NCBI GenBank assembly: GCA_041300865.1
Contig: JBFYTF010000172.1
Location: forward strand, 124,001 to 188,000
DNA from: JAAYZQ01 sp041300865
GTDB lineage: Bacteria; Chloroflexota; Anaerolineae; JAAYZQ01
Reading direction: 5' to 3'
DNA length: 64,000 bases
Part shown: positions 51,872 through 59,719 of the stretch, in pieces
How the letters are laid out: each line of letters opens with the position of its first letter
How positions within the stretch are numbered: position 1 is the first letter of the stretch
The notes under the pieces: generated by a model
What the model was told of the DNA's origin: nothing
The model's database searches: none
What the model saw: only the letters and a program-made list of their open reading frames with translations
Position numbers and translations under genes: made by a program

Positions 51872-53193
51872 TGCGACGGACGGTCACTATCACGGCCCTG
51901 CTGCTCCTGACCGGTGGACTGGGCCTGGTGGTCGGCGGCATACTCGTCCTGCAGCAAGGGACCGGATTGGCTGCGCTGTCGGGCACGCCGTCCGCCACGG
52001 CGTCGCCGCCACCGACGCTCACCGAGCAGATTCTGCCGCCACCGCCCACGGCGACCCCGGCACCGGCCGGCCTGCAACCCTCGGAAGGCGGCGCTGGCAC
52101 GCCCGTCTCCGCGTCCACGCTCCCACCGGCCGTTGCGCCGCCGTCGCCCGGGGAGAGCACTGCACCCCCGGCGCAGCCGTCCGCGGCCTCTGCGTCGGTG
52201 CTCAGCCCGACGGCGAGCCCGTCGCTATCGCCCACCTCTTCCCCCACCGCGCTGCCCAACACGCCCACGCCCTTGGCGCTCTACTCTCTGCGAGAACGCG
52301 TAGGCGTGGGCAGCGGGCTACGCCGCGTGACGCCCGAGCTTGTCAGCTTGTTGGGCTTTGGCTGGTACCTTGATTGGACCGTGCGCTCCGAGGGGTTGCG
52401 CGCGGCCGAGGTCAGTTACATGCCCATGATCCGCCTGCGCAATGGCCAGATCACGCCCTCTGGCGACGCCCTGCTGGCGGCCGTGGATGCCCTGCCTGGA
52501 GCGCTGTGGCTCATCGGCAACGAGCCGGACGTGAAGTGGCAGGACGACGTCACACCCGAGGCCTACGCCCAGGCCTATCACGATCTCTATGCCCTCCTCA
52601 AGGCGCGAGATCCCACCTGCCAGGTGGCCATCGCCGGGGTCTCGCAGCCTACGCCTCTCCGCCTGCGCTACCTCGACCGGGTCTTACAGGCCTACCATCA
52701 GCGCTATGGTCACGAGATGCCGGTCGACGTCTGGAACGTGCACAATTTCGTGTTGCGCGAGGAGCGGGGCAGTTGGGGTGTGGACATTCCCCCCGGAATG
52801 GACGACGCTGCCGGGCGGCTGTATGACATCGACGACCACGACGACCTCGCCCTCTTTCGCCAACAGCTCGTCGACTTCCGCCGCTGGCTGAAGGAGCGCG
52901 GCCAGCAGGACAAACAGCTGATCGTCACCGAGTACGGCATTCTCATGCCCGGCGAGTACGGCTTTCCCCCCGAAGCCGTACGCCAGTTCATGCTCGACAC
53001 CTTCGAGCTGATGCGCACGCTGGCGGACCCGGACCTGGGCCAGCCCGCTGACGGGGGCCGGCTGGTGCAGCGCTGGTGCTGGTTCAGCCTACAGGACGAG
53101 CGCTATCCTACCGGCGACCTTGTCCAGCCGGGCAGCGGGCAGCGCACGCTCCTCGGAGATGCCTTTGCGGGGTATACAACCTCTGAGCGGTGA
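51871..53193 (+). CDS. Signal-anchored GH39-like glycosidase with Pro/Thr linker
   Basis: 440 aa. N-terminal TM anchor (residues 7-28), Pro/Ser/Thr-rich linker (about 40-130), then a GH-A-type barrel with acid/base Glu in IGNEPDV (218) and nucleophile Glu in VTEYGIL (354). It is a paralogue of the 46226 domain: both share WQDD after NEPD and QPTPLRL. ATG 51871 overlaps the previous TGA (TGATG). It is the last gene of the EPS locus and is followed by a bidirectional terminator. Substrate unknown, possibly the locus's own polymer. Confidence 0.82.
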   Translation: MRRTVTITALLLLTGGLGLVVGGILVLQQGTGLAALSGTPSATASPPPTLTEQILPPPPTATPAPAGLQPSEGGAGTPVSASTLPPAVAPPSPGESTAPPAQPSAASASVLSPTASPSLSPTSSPTALPNTPTPLALYSLRERVGVGSGLRRVTPELVSLLGFGWYLDWTVRSEGLRAAEVSYMPMIRLRNGQITPSGDALLAAVDALPGALWLIGNEPDVKWQDDVTPEAYAQAYHDLYALLKARDPTCQVAIAGVSQPTPLRLRYLDRVLQAYHQRYGHEMPVDVWNVHNFVLREERGSWGVDIPPGMDDAAGRLYDIDDHDDLALFRQQLVDFRRWLKERGQQDKQLIVTEYGILMPGEYGFPPEAVRQFMLDTFELMRTLADPDLGQPADGGRLVQRWCWFSLQDERYPTGDLVQPGSGQRTLLGDAFAGYTTSER

Positions 53194-53208
53194 AGGGGCA
53201 GACAATAG

Positions 53209-53242
53209 AAAAAAAGCTCCCATATGTGTGGGAGCTTTTTTG
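53209..53242. terminator. Bidirectional rho-independent terminator
   Basis: AAAAAAGCTCCCA (ending 53222) pairs with TGGGAGCTTTTTT (from 53229) around a 6-base loop. A-run on one side and T-run on the other let it stop the + strand EPS locus and the minus strand tRNA-Gln transcript. Confidence 0.88.
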
Positions 53243-53243
53243 T

Positions 53244-53317
53244 TGGCTGGGGGACAGGGATTTGAACCCCGGTGCCGTGATCCAGAGTCACGTGTCCTGC
53301 CGCTAGACGATCCCCCA
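53244..53317 (-). tRNA. tRNA-Gln (anticodon CTG)
   Basis: 74 nt with encoded CCA. Acceptor TGGGGGA pairs fully with TCCCCCA; discriminator G73 fits glutamine. Anticodon arm GTGA/TCAC encloses CTCTGGA, anticodon CTG. T arm contains GGTTCAAATCC. It lies downstream of glnS on the same strand but has its own promoter. Confidence 0.95.
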
Positions 53318-53358
53318 CAGACGGCCGGGCGCTGTGACCCGGCTCCGACTGGAACGAA

Positions 53359-53387
53359 ATATTAGCACAAAACGGCTCCGGTGACAA
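53359..53387 (-). promoter_or_regulatory. Promoter of tRNA-Gln
   Basis: On the minus strand TTGTCA (53387-53382), 17 bp spacer, TAATAT (53364-53359), about 42 bp before the tRNA. Confidence 0.65.
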
Positions 53388-53446
53388 ATCCGGCCCCTCT
53401 TTAGACCGAGTGGCCGCCACCTGGCCGTTGAGGCATTACCCGGACC

Positions 53447-55132
53447 TCACTCGGCCTGCGCCTCGATCTTGGCCCAGGTATCCTTTAGGGACACCGTCTG
53501 ATTAAAGACCAGGTGGCCCTCCTCCGAGTCGGGATCAGTGCTGAAATAACCCAGTCGCAGGAACTGGAAGTGGCTGGCCGGCTCGCTGCCGGCCAGGCTG
53601 GGCTCCACCTTGCTGCCAGGCAGGATCACCCGCGAGTTGGGGTTGATGTTCTTTTTCCAGTCCACCCCCTCCGGCACGTCCATGGGCGCCGGAACCGTGA
53701 AAAGCCGGTCGTACAGCCGCACCTCGGCGTCCAGGGCGTGCGCCGCCGACACCCAGTGGAGTGTGCCTTTGACACGCCGGCCGTCCGGCGTGCTGCCGCC
53801 GCGGCTCTCGGGGTCGTAGGTGCAGCGCAAGAAGACGACGTTGCCCGCCTCGTCCTTGACCGCCTCGTGGCAGGTGATGTAGTAGGCGTGCTTCAGGCGT
53901 ACTTCGCGTCCGGGTGCCAGGCGGAACCACTTTGGCGGCGGGTCCTCGCGAAAATCGTCCTGCTCGACATAAAGCATCCGCGAGAACGGGACCAGCCGCG
54001 TGCCCGCGGCTTCGTCTTCCGGGTTGTTAGTGGCCTCCAGCTCTTCTACCTGGCCTTCGGGATAGTTCTCGATGACGACGCGCAGGGGGCGCAGCACGGC
54101 CATGACCCGGGGAGCGTGCCTGTTCAGGTCCTCACGCAGGCAATGCTCCAACAGCGCCATGTCGACTATGCTGTCGTTCTTGGCGATTCCGATCCGCTCC
54201 AAGAAGTCACGGATGGCCTGCGGAGTGTAACCTCGCCGGCGCATGCCGGCCACCGTTGGCATCCGCGGGTCGTCCCAGCCGTCCACGTAGCCCGCATTCA
54301 CCAGCTCCAGCAGGTAGCGCTTGCTCAAGATCGTGTAGCTCAGGTTGAGGCGCGCATACTCGATCTGTCGCGGGTGAAAGATCCCCAGCCGGTCGGCGAA
54401 CCAGTCGTACAGCGGCCGGTGCTCCTCGTAGCCCAGGTCACACATCGAGTGCGTGACCTTCTCGATGGAATCCGACTGGCCATGGGCCCAGTCGTACATG
54501 GGGTAAATGCACCACTTGTCACCCGTGCGGTGGTGGGGCGTGTGCAGGATGCGGTACATGACCGGGTCGCGCATGTTCATGTTGCCTGATTGCATGTCGA
54601 TCTTGGCCCGCAGCACGCACGCACCCTCCCTGAAGTCCCCGGCGCGCATCCGCTCGAAGAGGTCGAGGTTTTCCCGGATGGTCCGGCTGCGGAATGGGCT
54701 CTCGCGCCCCGGGACGCCAAAGGCCCCCCGGTATTCCTTGATCTCTTCAGGGCTCAGGCTGTCGACGTAGGCCTTGCCATCCTTGATGAGCTGGATCGCC
54801 CACTCGTAGAGCTGCTCGAAATAGTCCGAGGCATAGTATTCCCTGTCACCCCAATCATAGCCCAGCCAGCGGATATCGTTCTTCTGGGCCTCGACGTAGT
54901 GAGCTTCTTCCTTGACCGGATTGGTGTCGTCGAAGCGCAGGTTCGTCTCCCCCCCAAAGTCGGCGGCAACACCAAACTGGATGTTGATGCCCTTGGCGTG
55001 GCCGATGTGCAGGTAACCGTTGGGCTCGGGCGGAAACCGGGTGCGCACCCATTGGAACCGACCGGTGCGCAGGTCCTCCGCGACAGCTTCTCGGATAAAG
55101 TCGGTAGGCGTCGGAGTGTCTGTTTCGCTCAT
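53447..55132 (-). CDS. glnS: Glutaminyl-tRNA synthetase
   Basis: 561 aa; charges tRNA-Gln directly. HIGH motif in EPNGYLHIGHAKG (about residue 41), class I core with the KMSKS-like TILSKRYL, and the two C-terminal anticodon-binding barrels. FDDTNP is the usual GlnRS/GluRS motif. The start at 55132 has AAGGAG 8 bp upstream; a start at 55153 would put this site inside the gene. With gltX upstream and tRNA-Gln downstream, the organism has a direct glutamine route. The leader carries a tRNA-like segment and an 11-bp hairpin. Confidence 0.95.
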   Translation of the reverse strand: MSETDTPTPTDFIREAVAEDLRTGRFQWVRTRFPPEPNGYLHIGHAKGINIQFGVAADFGGETNLRFDDTNPVKEEAHYVEAQKNDIRWLGYDWGDREYYASDYFEQLYEWAIQLIKDGKAYVDSLSPEEIKEYRGAFGVPGRESPFRSRTIRENLDLFERMRAGDFREGACVLRAKIDMQSGNMNMRDPVMYRILHTPHHRTGDKWCIYPMYDWAHGQSDSIEKVTHSMCDLGYEEHRPLYDWFADRLGIFHPRQIEYARLNLSYTILSKRYLLELVNAGYVDGWDDPRMPTVAGMRRRGYTPQAIRDFLERIGIAKNDSIVDMALLEHCLREDLNRHAPRVMAVLRPLRVVIENYPEGQVEELEATNNPEDEAAGTRLVPFSRMLYVEQDDFREDPPPKWFRLAPGREVRLKHAYYITCHEAVKDEAGNVVFLRCTYDPESRGGSTPDGRRVKGTLHWVSAAHALDAEVRLYDRLFTVPAPMDVPEGVDWKKNINPNSRVILPGSKVEPSLAGSEPASHFQFLRLGYFSTDPDSEEGHLVFNQTVSLKDTWAKIEAQAE

Positions 55133-55190
55133 CTCTGTCTCTCCTTTGGGCACGCCGGCCAGGAACGCGCCAATGTACGATGGCTATACG

Positions 55191-55217
55191 GAAACGGGCA
55201 CGCAGGGTGCCCGTTTC
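55191..55217 (-). promoter_or_regulatory. 11-bp hairpin in the glnS leader
   Basis: GAAACGGGCAC (55191-55201) pairs perfectly with GTGCCCGTTTC (55207-55217) around GCAGG. No T-run follows on the minus strand, so it is not a clear terminator. It lies about 60 bases before the glnS start. Confidence 0.5.
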
Positions 55218-55235
55218 TGTGGCTCGGAACAGCGG

Positions 55236-55275
55236 CTTGGAGGCGGGTGCCGTCCTGCCGCCAGATGATCCTCAG
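55236..55275 (-). other. tRNA-Gln-like D-arm segment in the glnS leader
   Basis: Read on the minus strand, GGATCATCTGGCGGCAGGAC matches the 5' part of this genome's tRNA-Gln (GGATCGTCTAGCGGCAGGAC) at 18 of 20 positions. A later CTGTTCCGAGCC resembles a T-arm, but no anticodon arm or closing acceptor stem can be drawn. It begins within a few bases of the predicted transcription start, so it is either a decayed tRNA gene or a tRNA mimic. Confidence 0.45.
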
Positions 55276-55286
55276 GGCCGGAAGCT

Positions 55287-55315
55287 ATTCTACCACACAA
55301 CTGTCACGCTGGCAA
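55287..55315 (-). promoter_or_regulatory. Promoter of the glnS leader
   Basis: On the minus strand TTGCCA (55315-55310), 17 bp spacer, TAGAAT (55292-55287), placed just past the gltX stop. Confidence 0.65.
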
Positions 55316-55321
55316 GTCCCG

Positions 55322-56800
55322 TCAGGCACCACCTGTGGCGGGCAAGATGGCGGCCTGCTCTTCCGCCCTCTGTAGCCGCCGCAGAGACACTTGGCGGCCC
55401 AAGACGGCCATCGTTTCCAGCAGCGGTGGCGAAACCTGCTCGCCCGTGAGCGCCACGCGCAGGACCCCGAATAGCTGGCCGGCTTTGAGGCCAAGCTCGT
55501 CGGCGAGAGCGCGCAGGGCCGGCTCCGTGGTCTCGACGGTAAAATCGGGCAGATCTGCCAGCGTCTCGCGCGCTCGCCGCAGGGCCCGCTGCGTCTGCTC
55601 GACGCTCATCTTTTTGCCCACGAGAGCGGCGGGCTCGTAGCTCAACTCCTCGCGGAAGAAGAAGGCTGCCTTGTCCACTGCCTCTTTCAGTGTCTTGATC
55701 CGTTCCTGGATCAGGGGCGCCACGGGCTCCAGGTCGGTCTTTGCTACCTGGAAACCGGCCTCCGCCAAGAACGGCACCAGCCGTTCGGCCAACTCTGAGG
55801 GGCTCAACTGGCGGATGTAGTAGCCATTGATCCACTCCAGCCGCTCGTAGGAAAAGCGCGCCGGAGACTTGTTGATGCCCGAAAGATCAAAGTAGCGGAT
55901 CAGCTCTTCCCGCTCAAAGATCTCGGTCTTGTCGTCATAGCTCCAGCCCACCCGGGCCAGATAGTTCACTATGGCCTCCGGCAGGTAACCCTCCCGGCGG
56001 AACTCGCGGATCTCGACGCCACCGTGGCGCTTGCTCAATTTGCCCTGGCCCGTGGGTGCCAGAATAAGGGGCAAGTGGGCATAGACCGGCGGCTCCCAGC
56101 CAAGGGCCCTGTACAGCTGGACGCGCGGCGGCACCGTGGGCAGCCACTCGTCGCCGCGCATGATGTGGCTGATCTCCATCAAGTGGTCGTCGACGACGAC
56201 GGCCAGGTGATAGGTTGGAAAGCCATCGCTCTTGAGCAAGACCAGGTCCTCTAGGGTCTGGTTGTCGACGGTGATGGTGCCGTACACCACGTCGTGAAAG
56301 GTTGTCTGGCCTTCCAGACGCGCTTTGAGGCGCACCACAGGCACGACGCCCTCAGCCTCGGCTTCGGCTCTTTCGGCAGCCGTCAGCGTGCGGCAGCGGC
56401 GGTCGTAGCCGACCGACTCCTTGTTCGCCCGCTGGACCTCCCGCAGCGCTTCGAGCCGGGCCGGTGAGCAGTAGCAGCGGTAGGCATGTCCCTCGTGCAC
56501 CAGTTGCTCGGCGTAGCGTTGGTACAGGGGCAGCCGCTCCGACTGCACGTAAGGGCCATACTCACCGCCCACTTCCGGACCCTCATCCCAATCAAGGCCC
56601 AGCCAACGGAGGCTGGCCACCAGGTCGGGAATGGCTTCAGGGTTGAAACGGGTGCGATCCGTGTCTTCTACGCGGACGATAAACTTGCCGCCATGCTTGC
56701 GGGCAAACAGCCAGTTAAACAGCGCCGTGCGGGCCGAACCGATGTGAAAATAACCTGTGGGGCTGGGTGCGATGCGCACGCGTACCGGTTTGTCGTTCAC
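55322..56800 (-). CDS. gltX: Glutamyl-tRNA synthetase
   Basis: 492 aa; charges tRNA-Glu. HIGH-type motif APSPTGYFHIGSARTAL at residues 11-27, YRCYCSP in the acceptor-binding insertion and the KMSKS-like KLSKRHGG. The helical anticodon-binding domain fills the last 150 residues. GTG 56800 has AAGGAG upstream. Its own promoter is at 56838-56865. Confidence 0.96.
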   Translation of the reverse strand: MNDKPVRVRIAPSPTGYFHIGSARTALFNWLFARKHGGKFIVRVEDTDRTRFNPEAIPDLVASLRWLGLDWDEGPEVGGEYGPYVQSERLPLYQRYAEQLVHEGHAYRCYCSPARLEALREVQRANKESVGYDRRCRTLTAAERAEAEAEGVVPVVRLKARLEGQTTFHDVVYGTITVDNQTLEDLVLLKSDGFPTYHLAVVVDDHLMEISHIMRGDEWLPTVPPRVQLYRALGWEPPVYAHLPLILAPTGQGKLSKRHGGVEIREFRREGYLPEAIVNYLARVGWSYDDKTEIFEREELIRYFDLSGINKSPARFSYERLEWINGYYIRQLSPSELAERLVPFLAEAGFQVAKTDLEPVAPLIQERIKTLKEAVDKAAFFFREELSYEPAALVGKKMSVEQTQRALRRARETLADLPDFTVETTEPALRALADELGLKAGQLFGVLRVALTGEQVSPPLLETMAVLGRQVSLRRLQRAEEQAAILPATGGA

Positions 56801-56837
56801 CCGGACTTCTCCTTGCCAGTGCGATTTGGTGGCGCCC

Positions 56838-56865
56838 AGTATACCACACTTTGGACGGATGGCAA
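56838..56865 (-). promoter_or_regulatory. Promoter of gltX
   Basis: On the minus strand TTGCCA (56865-56860), 16 bp spacer, TATACT (56843-56838), about 38 bp before the GTG. Confidence 0.65.
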
Positions 56866-56937
56866 CCCCTTGGCACGCCTGTTGTACGTCAGCTTTGGGT
56901 TTCGGCCCTGGCGCGCGGCGCGACGGCCTAAAGACCT

Positions 56938-56959
56938 GCCCGGCCGCAGGCGGCCGGGC
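56938..56959. terminator. Strong GC hairpin between gltX and the acetyltransferase
   Basis: GCCCGGCCG pairs perfectly over 9 bp with CGGCCGGGC around CAGG. On the minus strand it is followed by AGGTCTTT, a poor T-run, so it is only a possible terminator for the gene at 57025. Confidence 0.45.
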
Positions 56960-57024
56960 GCGAGCAGCAGAAGTACCGGCGGAGAAGTGACGGCCCTGCG
57001 TCGAGCCGGCTCGCGAGACAAGAC

Positions 57025-57567
57025 CTAGGACGAGATGTGGCCGGACTCGCTCGATTCCTGCCCTGGCCGCAGCCTGCTCTGGATCGCTTCCAGGGCCGCG
57101 CCGGCAATGACAATACGCGGCACAAAGCCAAGCGCCTGCCAGAACCCGGCAGCCTCGTCATTGCCGACGGCGTAGCGCAGCGAGACGTCGCCCACGCCCT
57201 GCTCGGCGAAAAAGCGACATATTTCGGCCACCAGGCCGCCGGCGACGCCTTGCCGCCGGTGTCCGGGGCGGACATAGACCTGGTCCACGAGGCCGGCCAG
57301 GGGCGGCTCATAACGGTTGTTGGTGACGACCCGCCCGAAAACGACGCCGACGACGCCGTCGTCCCGGTGCTCGGCGACCACCGCCCTGCTTGCGGGAGCG
57401 CCGAGACGGTTGGCAATCTGGGAGCGCAGGCCCTCACGGCCTTCGGGCTTCATCCGCCATAGATCGGCGTTCGCACCTTCGACGTGATCCTGCAGGGCCA
57501 GGAGCATCTCTTCTAGCCGGTCCAGGTCGGCCGCTCGAGCCGGGCGGATGACGTACGGGTCGCTCAC
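57025..57567 (-). CDS. GNAT-family N-acetyltransferase
   Basis: 180 aa. Transfers an acetyl group from acetyl-CoA; acceptor unknown. The acetyl-CoA loop is VRPGHRRQGVAGGL (R-x-x-G-x-A/G type), preceded by the strand VDQVYV, and FWQALGF is the usual C-terminal GNAT motif. GTG 57567 overlaps the stop of the preceding frame (GTGA) and has GAGGG upstream. Longer in-frame translations look non-coding. Confidence 0.85.
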   Translation of the reverse strand: MSDPYVIRPARAADLDRLEEMLLALQDHVEGANADLWRMKPEGREGLRSQIANRLGAPASRAVVAEHRDDGVVGVVFGRVVTNNRYEPPLAGLVDQVYVRPGHRRQGVAGGLVAEICRFFAEQGVGDVSLRYAVGNDEAAGFWQALGFVPRIVIAGAALEAIQSRLRPGQESSESGHISS

Positions 57568-57842
57568 GTCGCCCTCAACATCACATCGGCCCCGGGCATC
57601 TGCCTGCGCTGCTGGCGCTCGTAGGTGTCGTGGCGCCTGAATGGCCGGCGGCAGGCAGCCAAGCCGGCGTTGCCCGCAACCTCTACGGCAGCCAGCGGCC
57701 GCTGCGTCATGACCAGGTTCGATTTGACCAGCAGGCGCTCGACGCCTTCCAGGCTGATCTCGGCGGCAAGACACTCCAGTGCCCGTGCGGCGTTGTCATA
57801 GCGGTCGTCGCCGTGAATGAGGGCTACTCGGCTTCGCGCCAT
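57564..57842 (-). pseudogene. Truncated DUF362-like frame
   Basis: 92 codons. The first 50 residues (RVALIHGDDRYDNAARALECL, then LLVKSNLVMTQRPLAA) look like the start of DUF362 proteins, iron-sulfur-associated proteins usually over 300 aa. The following 40 residues (CRRPFRRHDTYERQQ) do not match, and the rest is missing. It starts 25 bp after rodA and ends in a GTGA overlap with the acetyltransferase. I read it as an internal-deletion remnant; a short new protein is the alternative. Confidence 0.5.
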
Positions 57843-57867
57843 TCGTCTGCCCGAAGGCTAACCCCCG

Positions 57868-59343
57868 CTAGTCGAACTCGAGCTTTCTGTGGCGCATGGC
57901 GACGCTTTCCACCAGCCCCACGCCTATGATGAGCGTCAAAAAGGAGCTGCCCCCGTAGCTCACGAAGGGCAACGGGATGCCGGTAACCGGCATTAGCCCC
58001 AGGTTCATGCCGATGTTGATCGCGCTCTGAAAAAAGATCAGGCCGGCGACCCCGGCGACAAGCAGGCGGCCGAAGGTGTCCTGGGCCCGCGCCGCGATGC
58101 GCAGCATGCGCCACAGGAGGAAAAATATCAGCCCCAGCATGGCGATGGCCCCCAGGAAGCCCAGTTCTTCGGCTGTCACGGCAAAGATGAAATCGGTGTG
58201 CCGCACTCGCAAGAAGTGCAACTGGCTCTGCGTCCCGTGCGTCAAGCCCTTACCCGTCCAGCCGCCGGAGCCGATGCTCACCAGGGCTTGATGCACGTTG
58301 AAATAAGAGTCAGGGTCGCTGTTGGGGTTGATGAACAGGAGGAGGCGCTTCTGCATATACTCTTCCAGGTTCATCACGATCAGCGGCAGGGCTGCCAGAC
58401 CTCCGCCAAAGATGACGATGAGGTAGCGCAAGGGGATGCCGGCCATCCAGATCATGGCCAGCCAGATGGCACCAAGCGTCAGCGCGGTGCCTAGGTCGGG
58501 CTGGAAGTAGATCAGGGCCATGGGCACGGCCACCAGACCCAGGGAGGTGATGATGGTCTTGATATAGCTGCCGCTCTCCTCGCGATCCTCGAGGTATTTG
58601 GCCAGGACGATGATGACGAGGATCTTGGACAGCTCCGAAGGCTGAACGGTCCCGGCGCCCAGCCAGCTCTGTGCTCCACCTGATACCTGGCCGATGACAA
58701 ACAGGATACCCAGGAGCCCGAGCATCAGCACATAAAGCGGGTTGCGAAGGGTATCGGTGAACCGGAGAGTAAGGCAGTCGACCAGGTAGACCACGGCCAG
58801 CCCGCCGACCAGGAGATAGGGAGACAGGGACGCGGGCGCCCCGGCTGTAGCGCGGTGCACCAACAGGTAGGCAGCACCGGCGGCCACCATCACCGCCACG
58901 ACGAGCAGGAAACGTTGCAGGGCCAGATCCAGTTGCTCCAGCCAGGTTCGATCCAGCATGTACACGACGAGGACCAGGACCACGCCGACCACGATCGGGG
59001 CCAGATCGAGGTTGGACAACTGGACGCTCGTGCCTTCGGCGAGGGCGGATGCCTGGCCGCTGTACCAGGACAAGACCAGGATCACGTCGCCCAGCGCCAG
59101 CACTACGGGAGCCAAAACGGCGATGGGGTGCTGGACGATGTCCAGGAGCCGGTAGTCGACCGATGCCGTGAGCAGGAGAATGGCCAGGCCGCCAGCGACA
59201 AACAGCGCCTGGCGCTGGACGGGATCATCCAGGCCGAGGGTGTTGATCGTGGCGCTATAGATCATCACGACGCCATAGACCGCCAGGAGCATCAACCCCA
59301 GGAGCAGCAGGTAGTCAAAGTTGCGCCAGGAACGCCTAGCCAT
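57868..59343 (-). CDS. rodA: SEDS peptidoglycan glycosyltransferase RodA with extra membrane segment
   Basis: 491 aa. Polymerises lipid II during side-wall growth, with PBP2 as partner. The family core is present: GAQSWL...QPSELSK, FQPDLGTALTL with the catalytic Asp, and PFVSYGGSSFL near the C-terminus. RodA proteins are usually about 370-420 aa. The excess lies at about residues 95-215, between the third helix and GAQSWL, and contains three or four hydrophobic segments. ATG 59343 overlaps the minE stop by 8 bp, so longer starts are rejected. Confidence 0.9.
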   Translation of the reverse strand: MARRSWRNFDYLLLLGLMLLAVYGVVMIYSATINTLGLDDPVQRQALFVAGGLAILLLTASVDYRLLDIVQHPIAVLAPVVLALGDVILVLSWYSGQASALAEGTSVQLSNLDLAPIVVGVVLVLVVYMLDRTWLEQLDLALQRFLLVVAVMVAAGAAYLLVHRATAGAPASLSPYLLVGGLAVVYLVDCLTLRFTDTLRNPLYVLMLGLLGILFVIGQVSGGAQSWLGAGTVQPSELSKILVIIVLAKYLEDREESGSYIKTIITSLGLVAVPMALIYFQPDLGTALTLGAIWLAMIWMAGIPLRYLIVIFGGGLAALPLIVMNLEEYMQKRLLLFINPNSDPDSYFNVHQALVSIGSGGWTGKGLTHGTQSQLHFLRVRHTDFIFAVTAEELGFLGAIAMLGLIFFLLWRMLRIAARAQDTFGRLLVAGVAGLIFFQSAINIGMNLGLMPVTGIPLPFVSYGGSSFLTLIIGVGLVESVAMRHRKLEFD

Positions 59344-59644
59344 CGCGTGTTGCTTTCGCCCCCGCAGCGGCCTTGCGCGCCCCAGTCCGCCGGACGGGGC
59401 CGACGACGGGGATGTCGGCCGTAAGCCGGCTGGCACGCCTGCTCTGTGTGAACGTTACCTGCACGCCATCGGGATCGATTTCGACATAGCGAGAGATGAC
59501 GGTGATGAGCTCATCCTTCATCTGCTCCAAGCTAGAGGACGAGATGTTGATCCGATCGTGCACCAGCACCAGCTGCAGCCGTTCCTTGGCTACCACGCTG
59601 CTGCTTGCTTCCTCTTTGCCGAAAAGTCGATCCAGAAAACCCAT
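59336..59644 (-). CDS. minE: Cell division topological specificity factor MinE
   Basis: 102 aa. N-terminal amphipathic membrane-targeting helix MGFLDRLFGK, then AKERLQLVLVHDR (MinD-binding) and the dimerisation region LITVISRYVEID. It drives MinCD pole-to-pole oscillation. GGAGGCAGC precedes the ATG. The last 25 residues are an Ala/Lys-rich extension. Confidence 0.93.
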   Translation of the reverse strand: MGFLDRLFGKEEASSSVVAKERLQLVLVHDRINISSSSLEQMKDELITVISRYVEIDPDGVQVTFTQSRRASRLTADIPVVGPVRRTGARKAAAGAKATRDG

Positions 59645-59719
59645 GCTGCCTCCTTTGTCCGCGCTGACTCATGTCGTGGCGCCGCCGGCCGCCACCTTCC
59701 CCACAGCGCCCGCCGGCAA

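Noticed and set aside
55230..55290. A functional tRNA gene upstream of glnS
   Set aside because: Only the D-arm region matches; no anticodon stem or acceptor stem can be formed.
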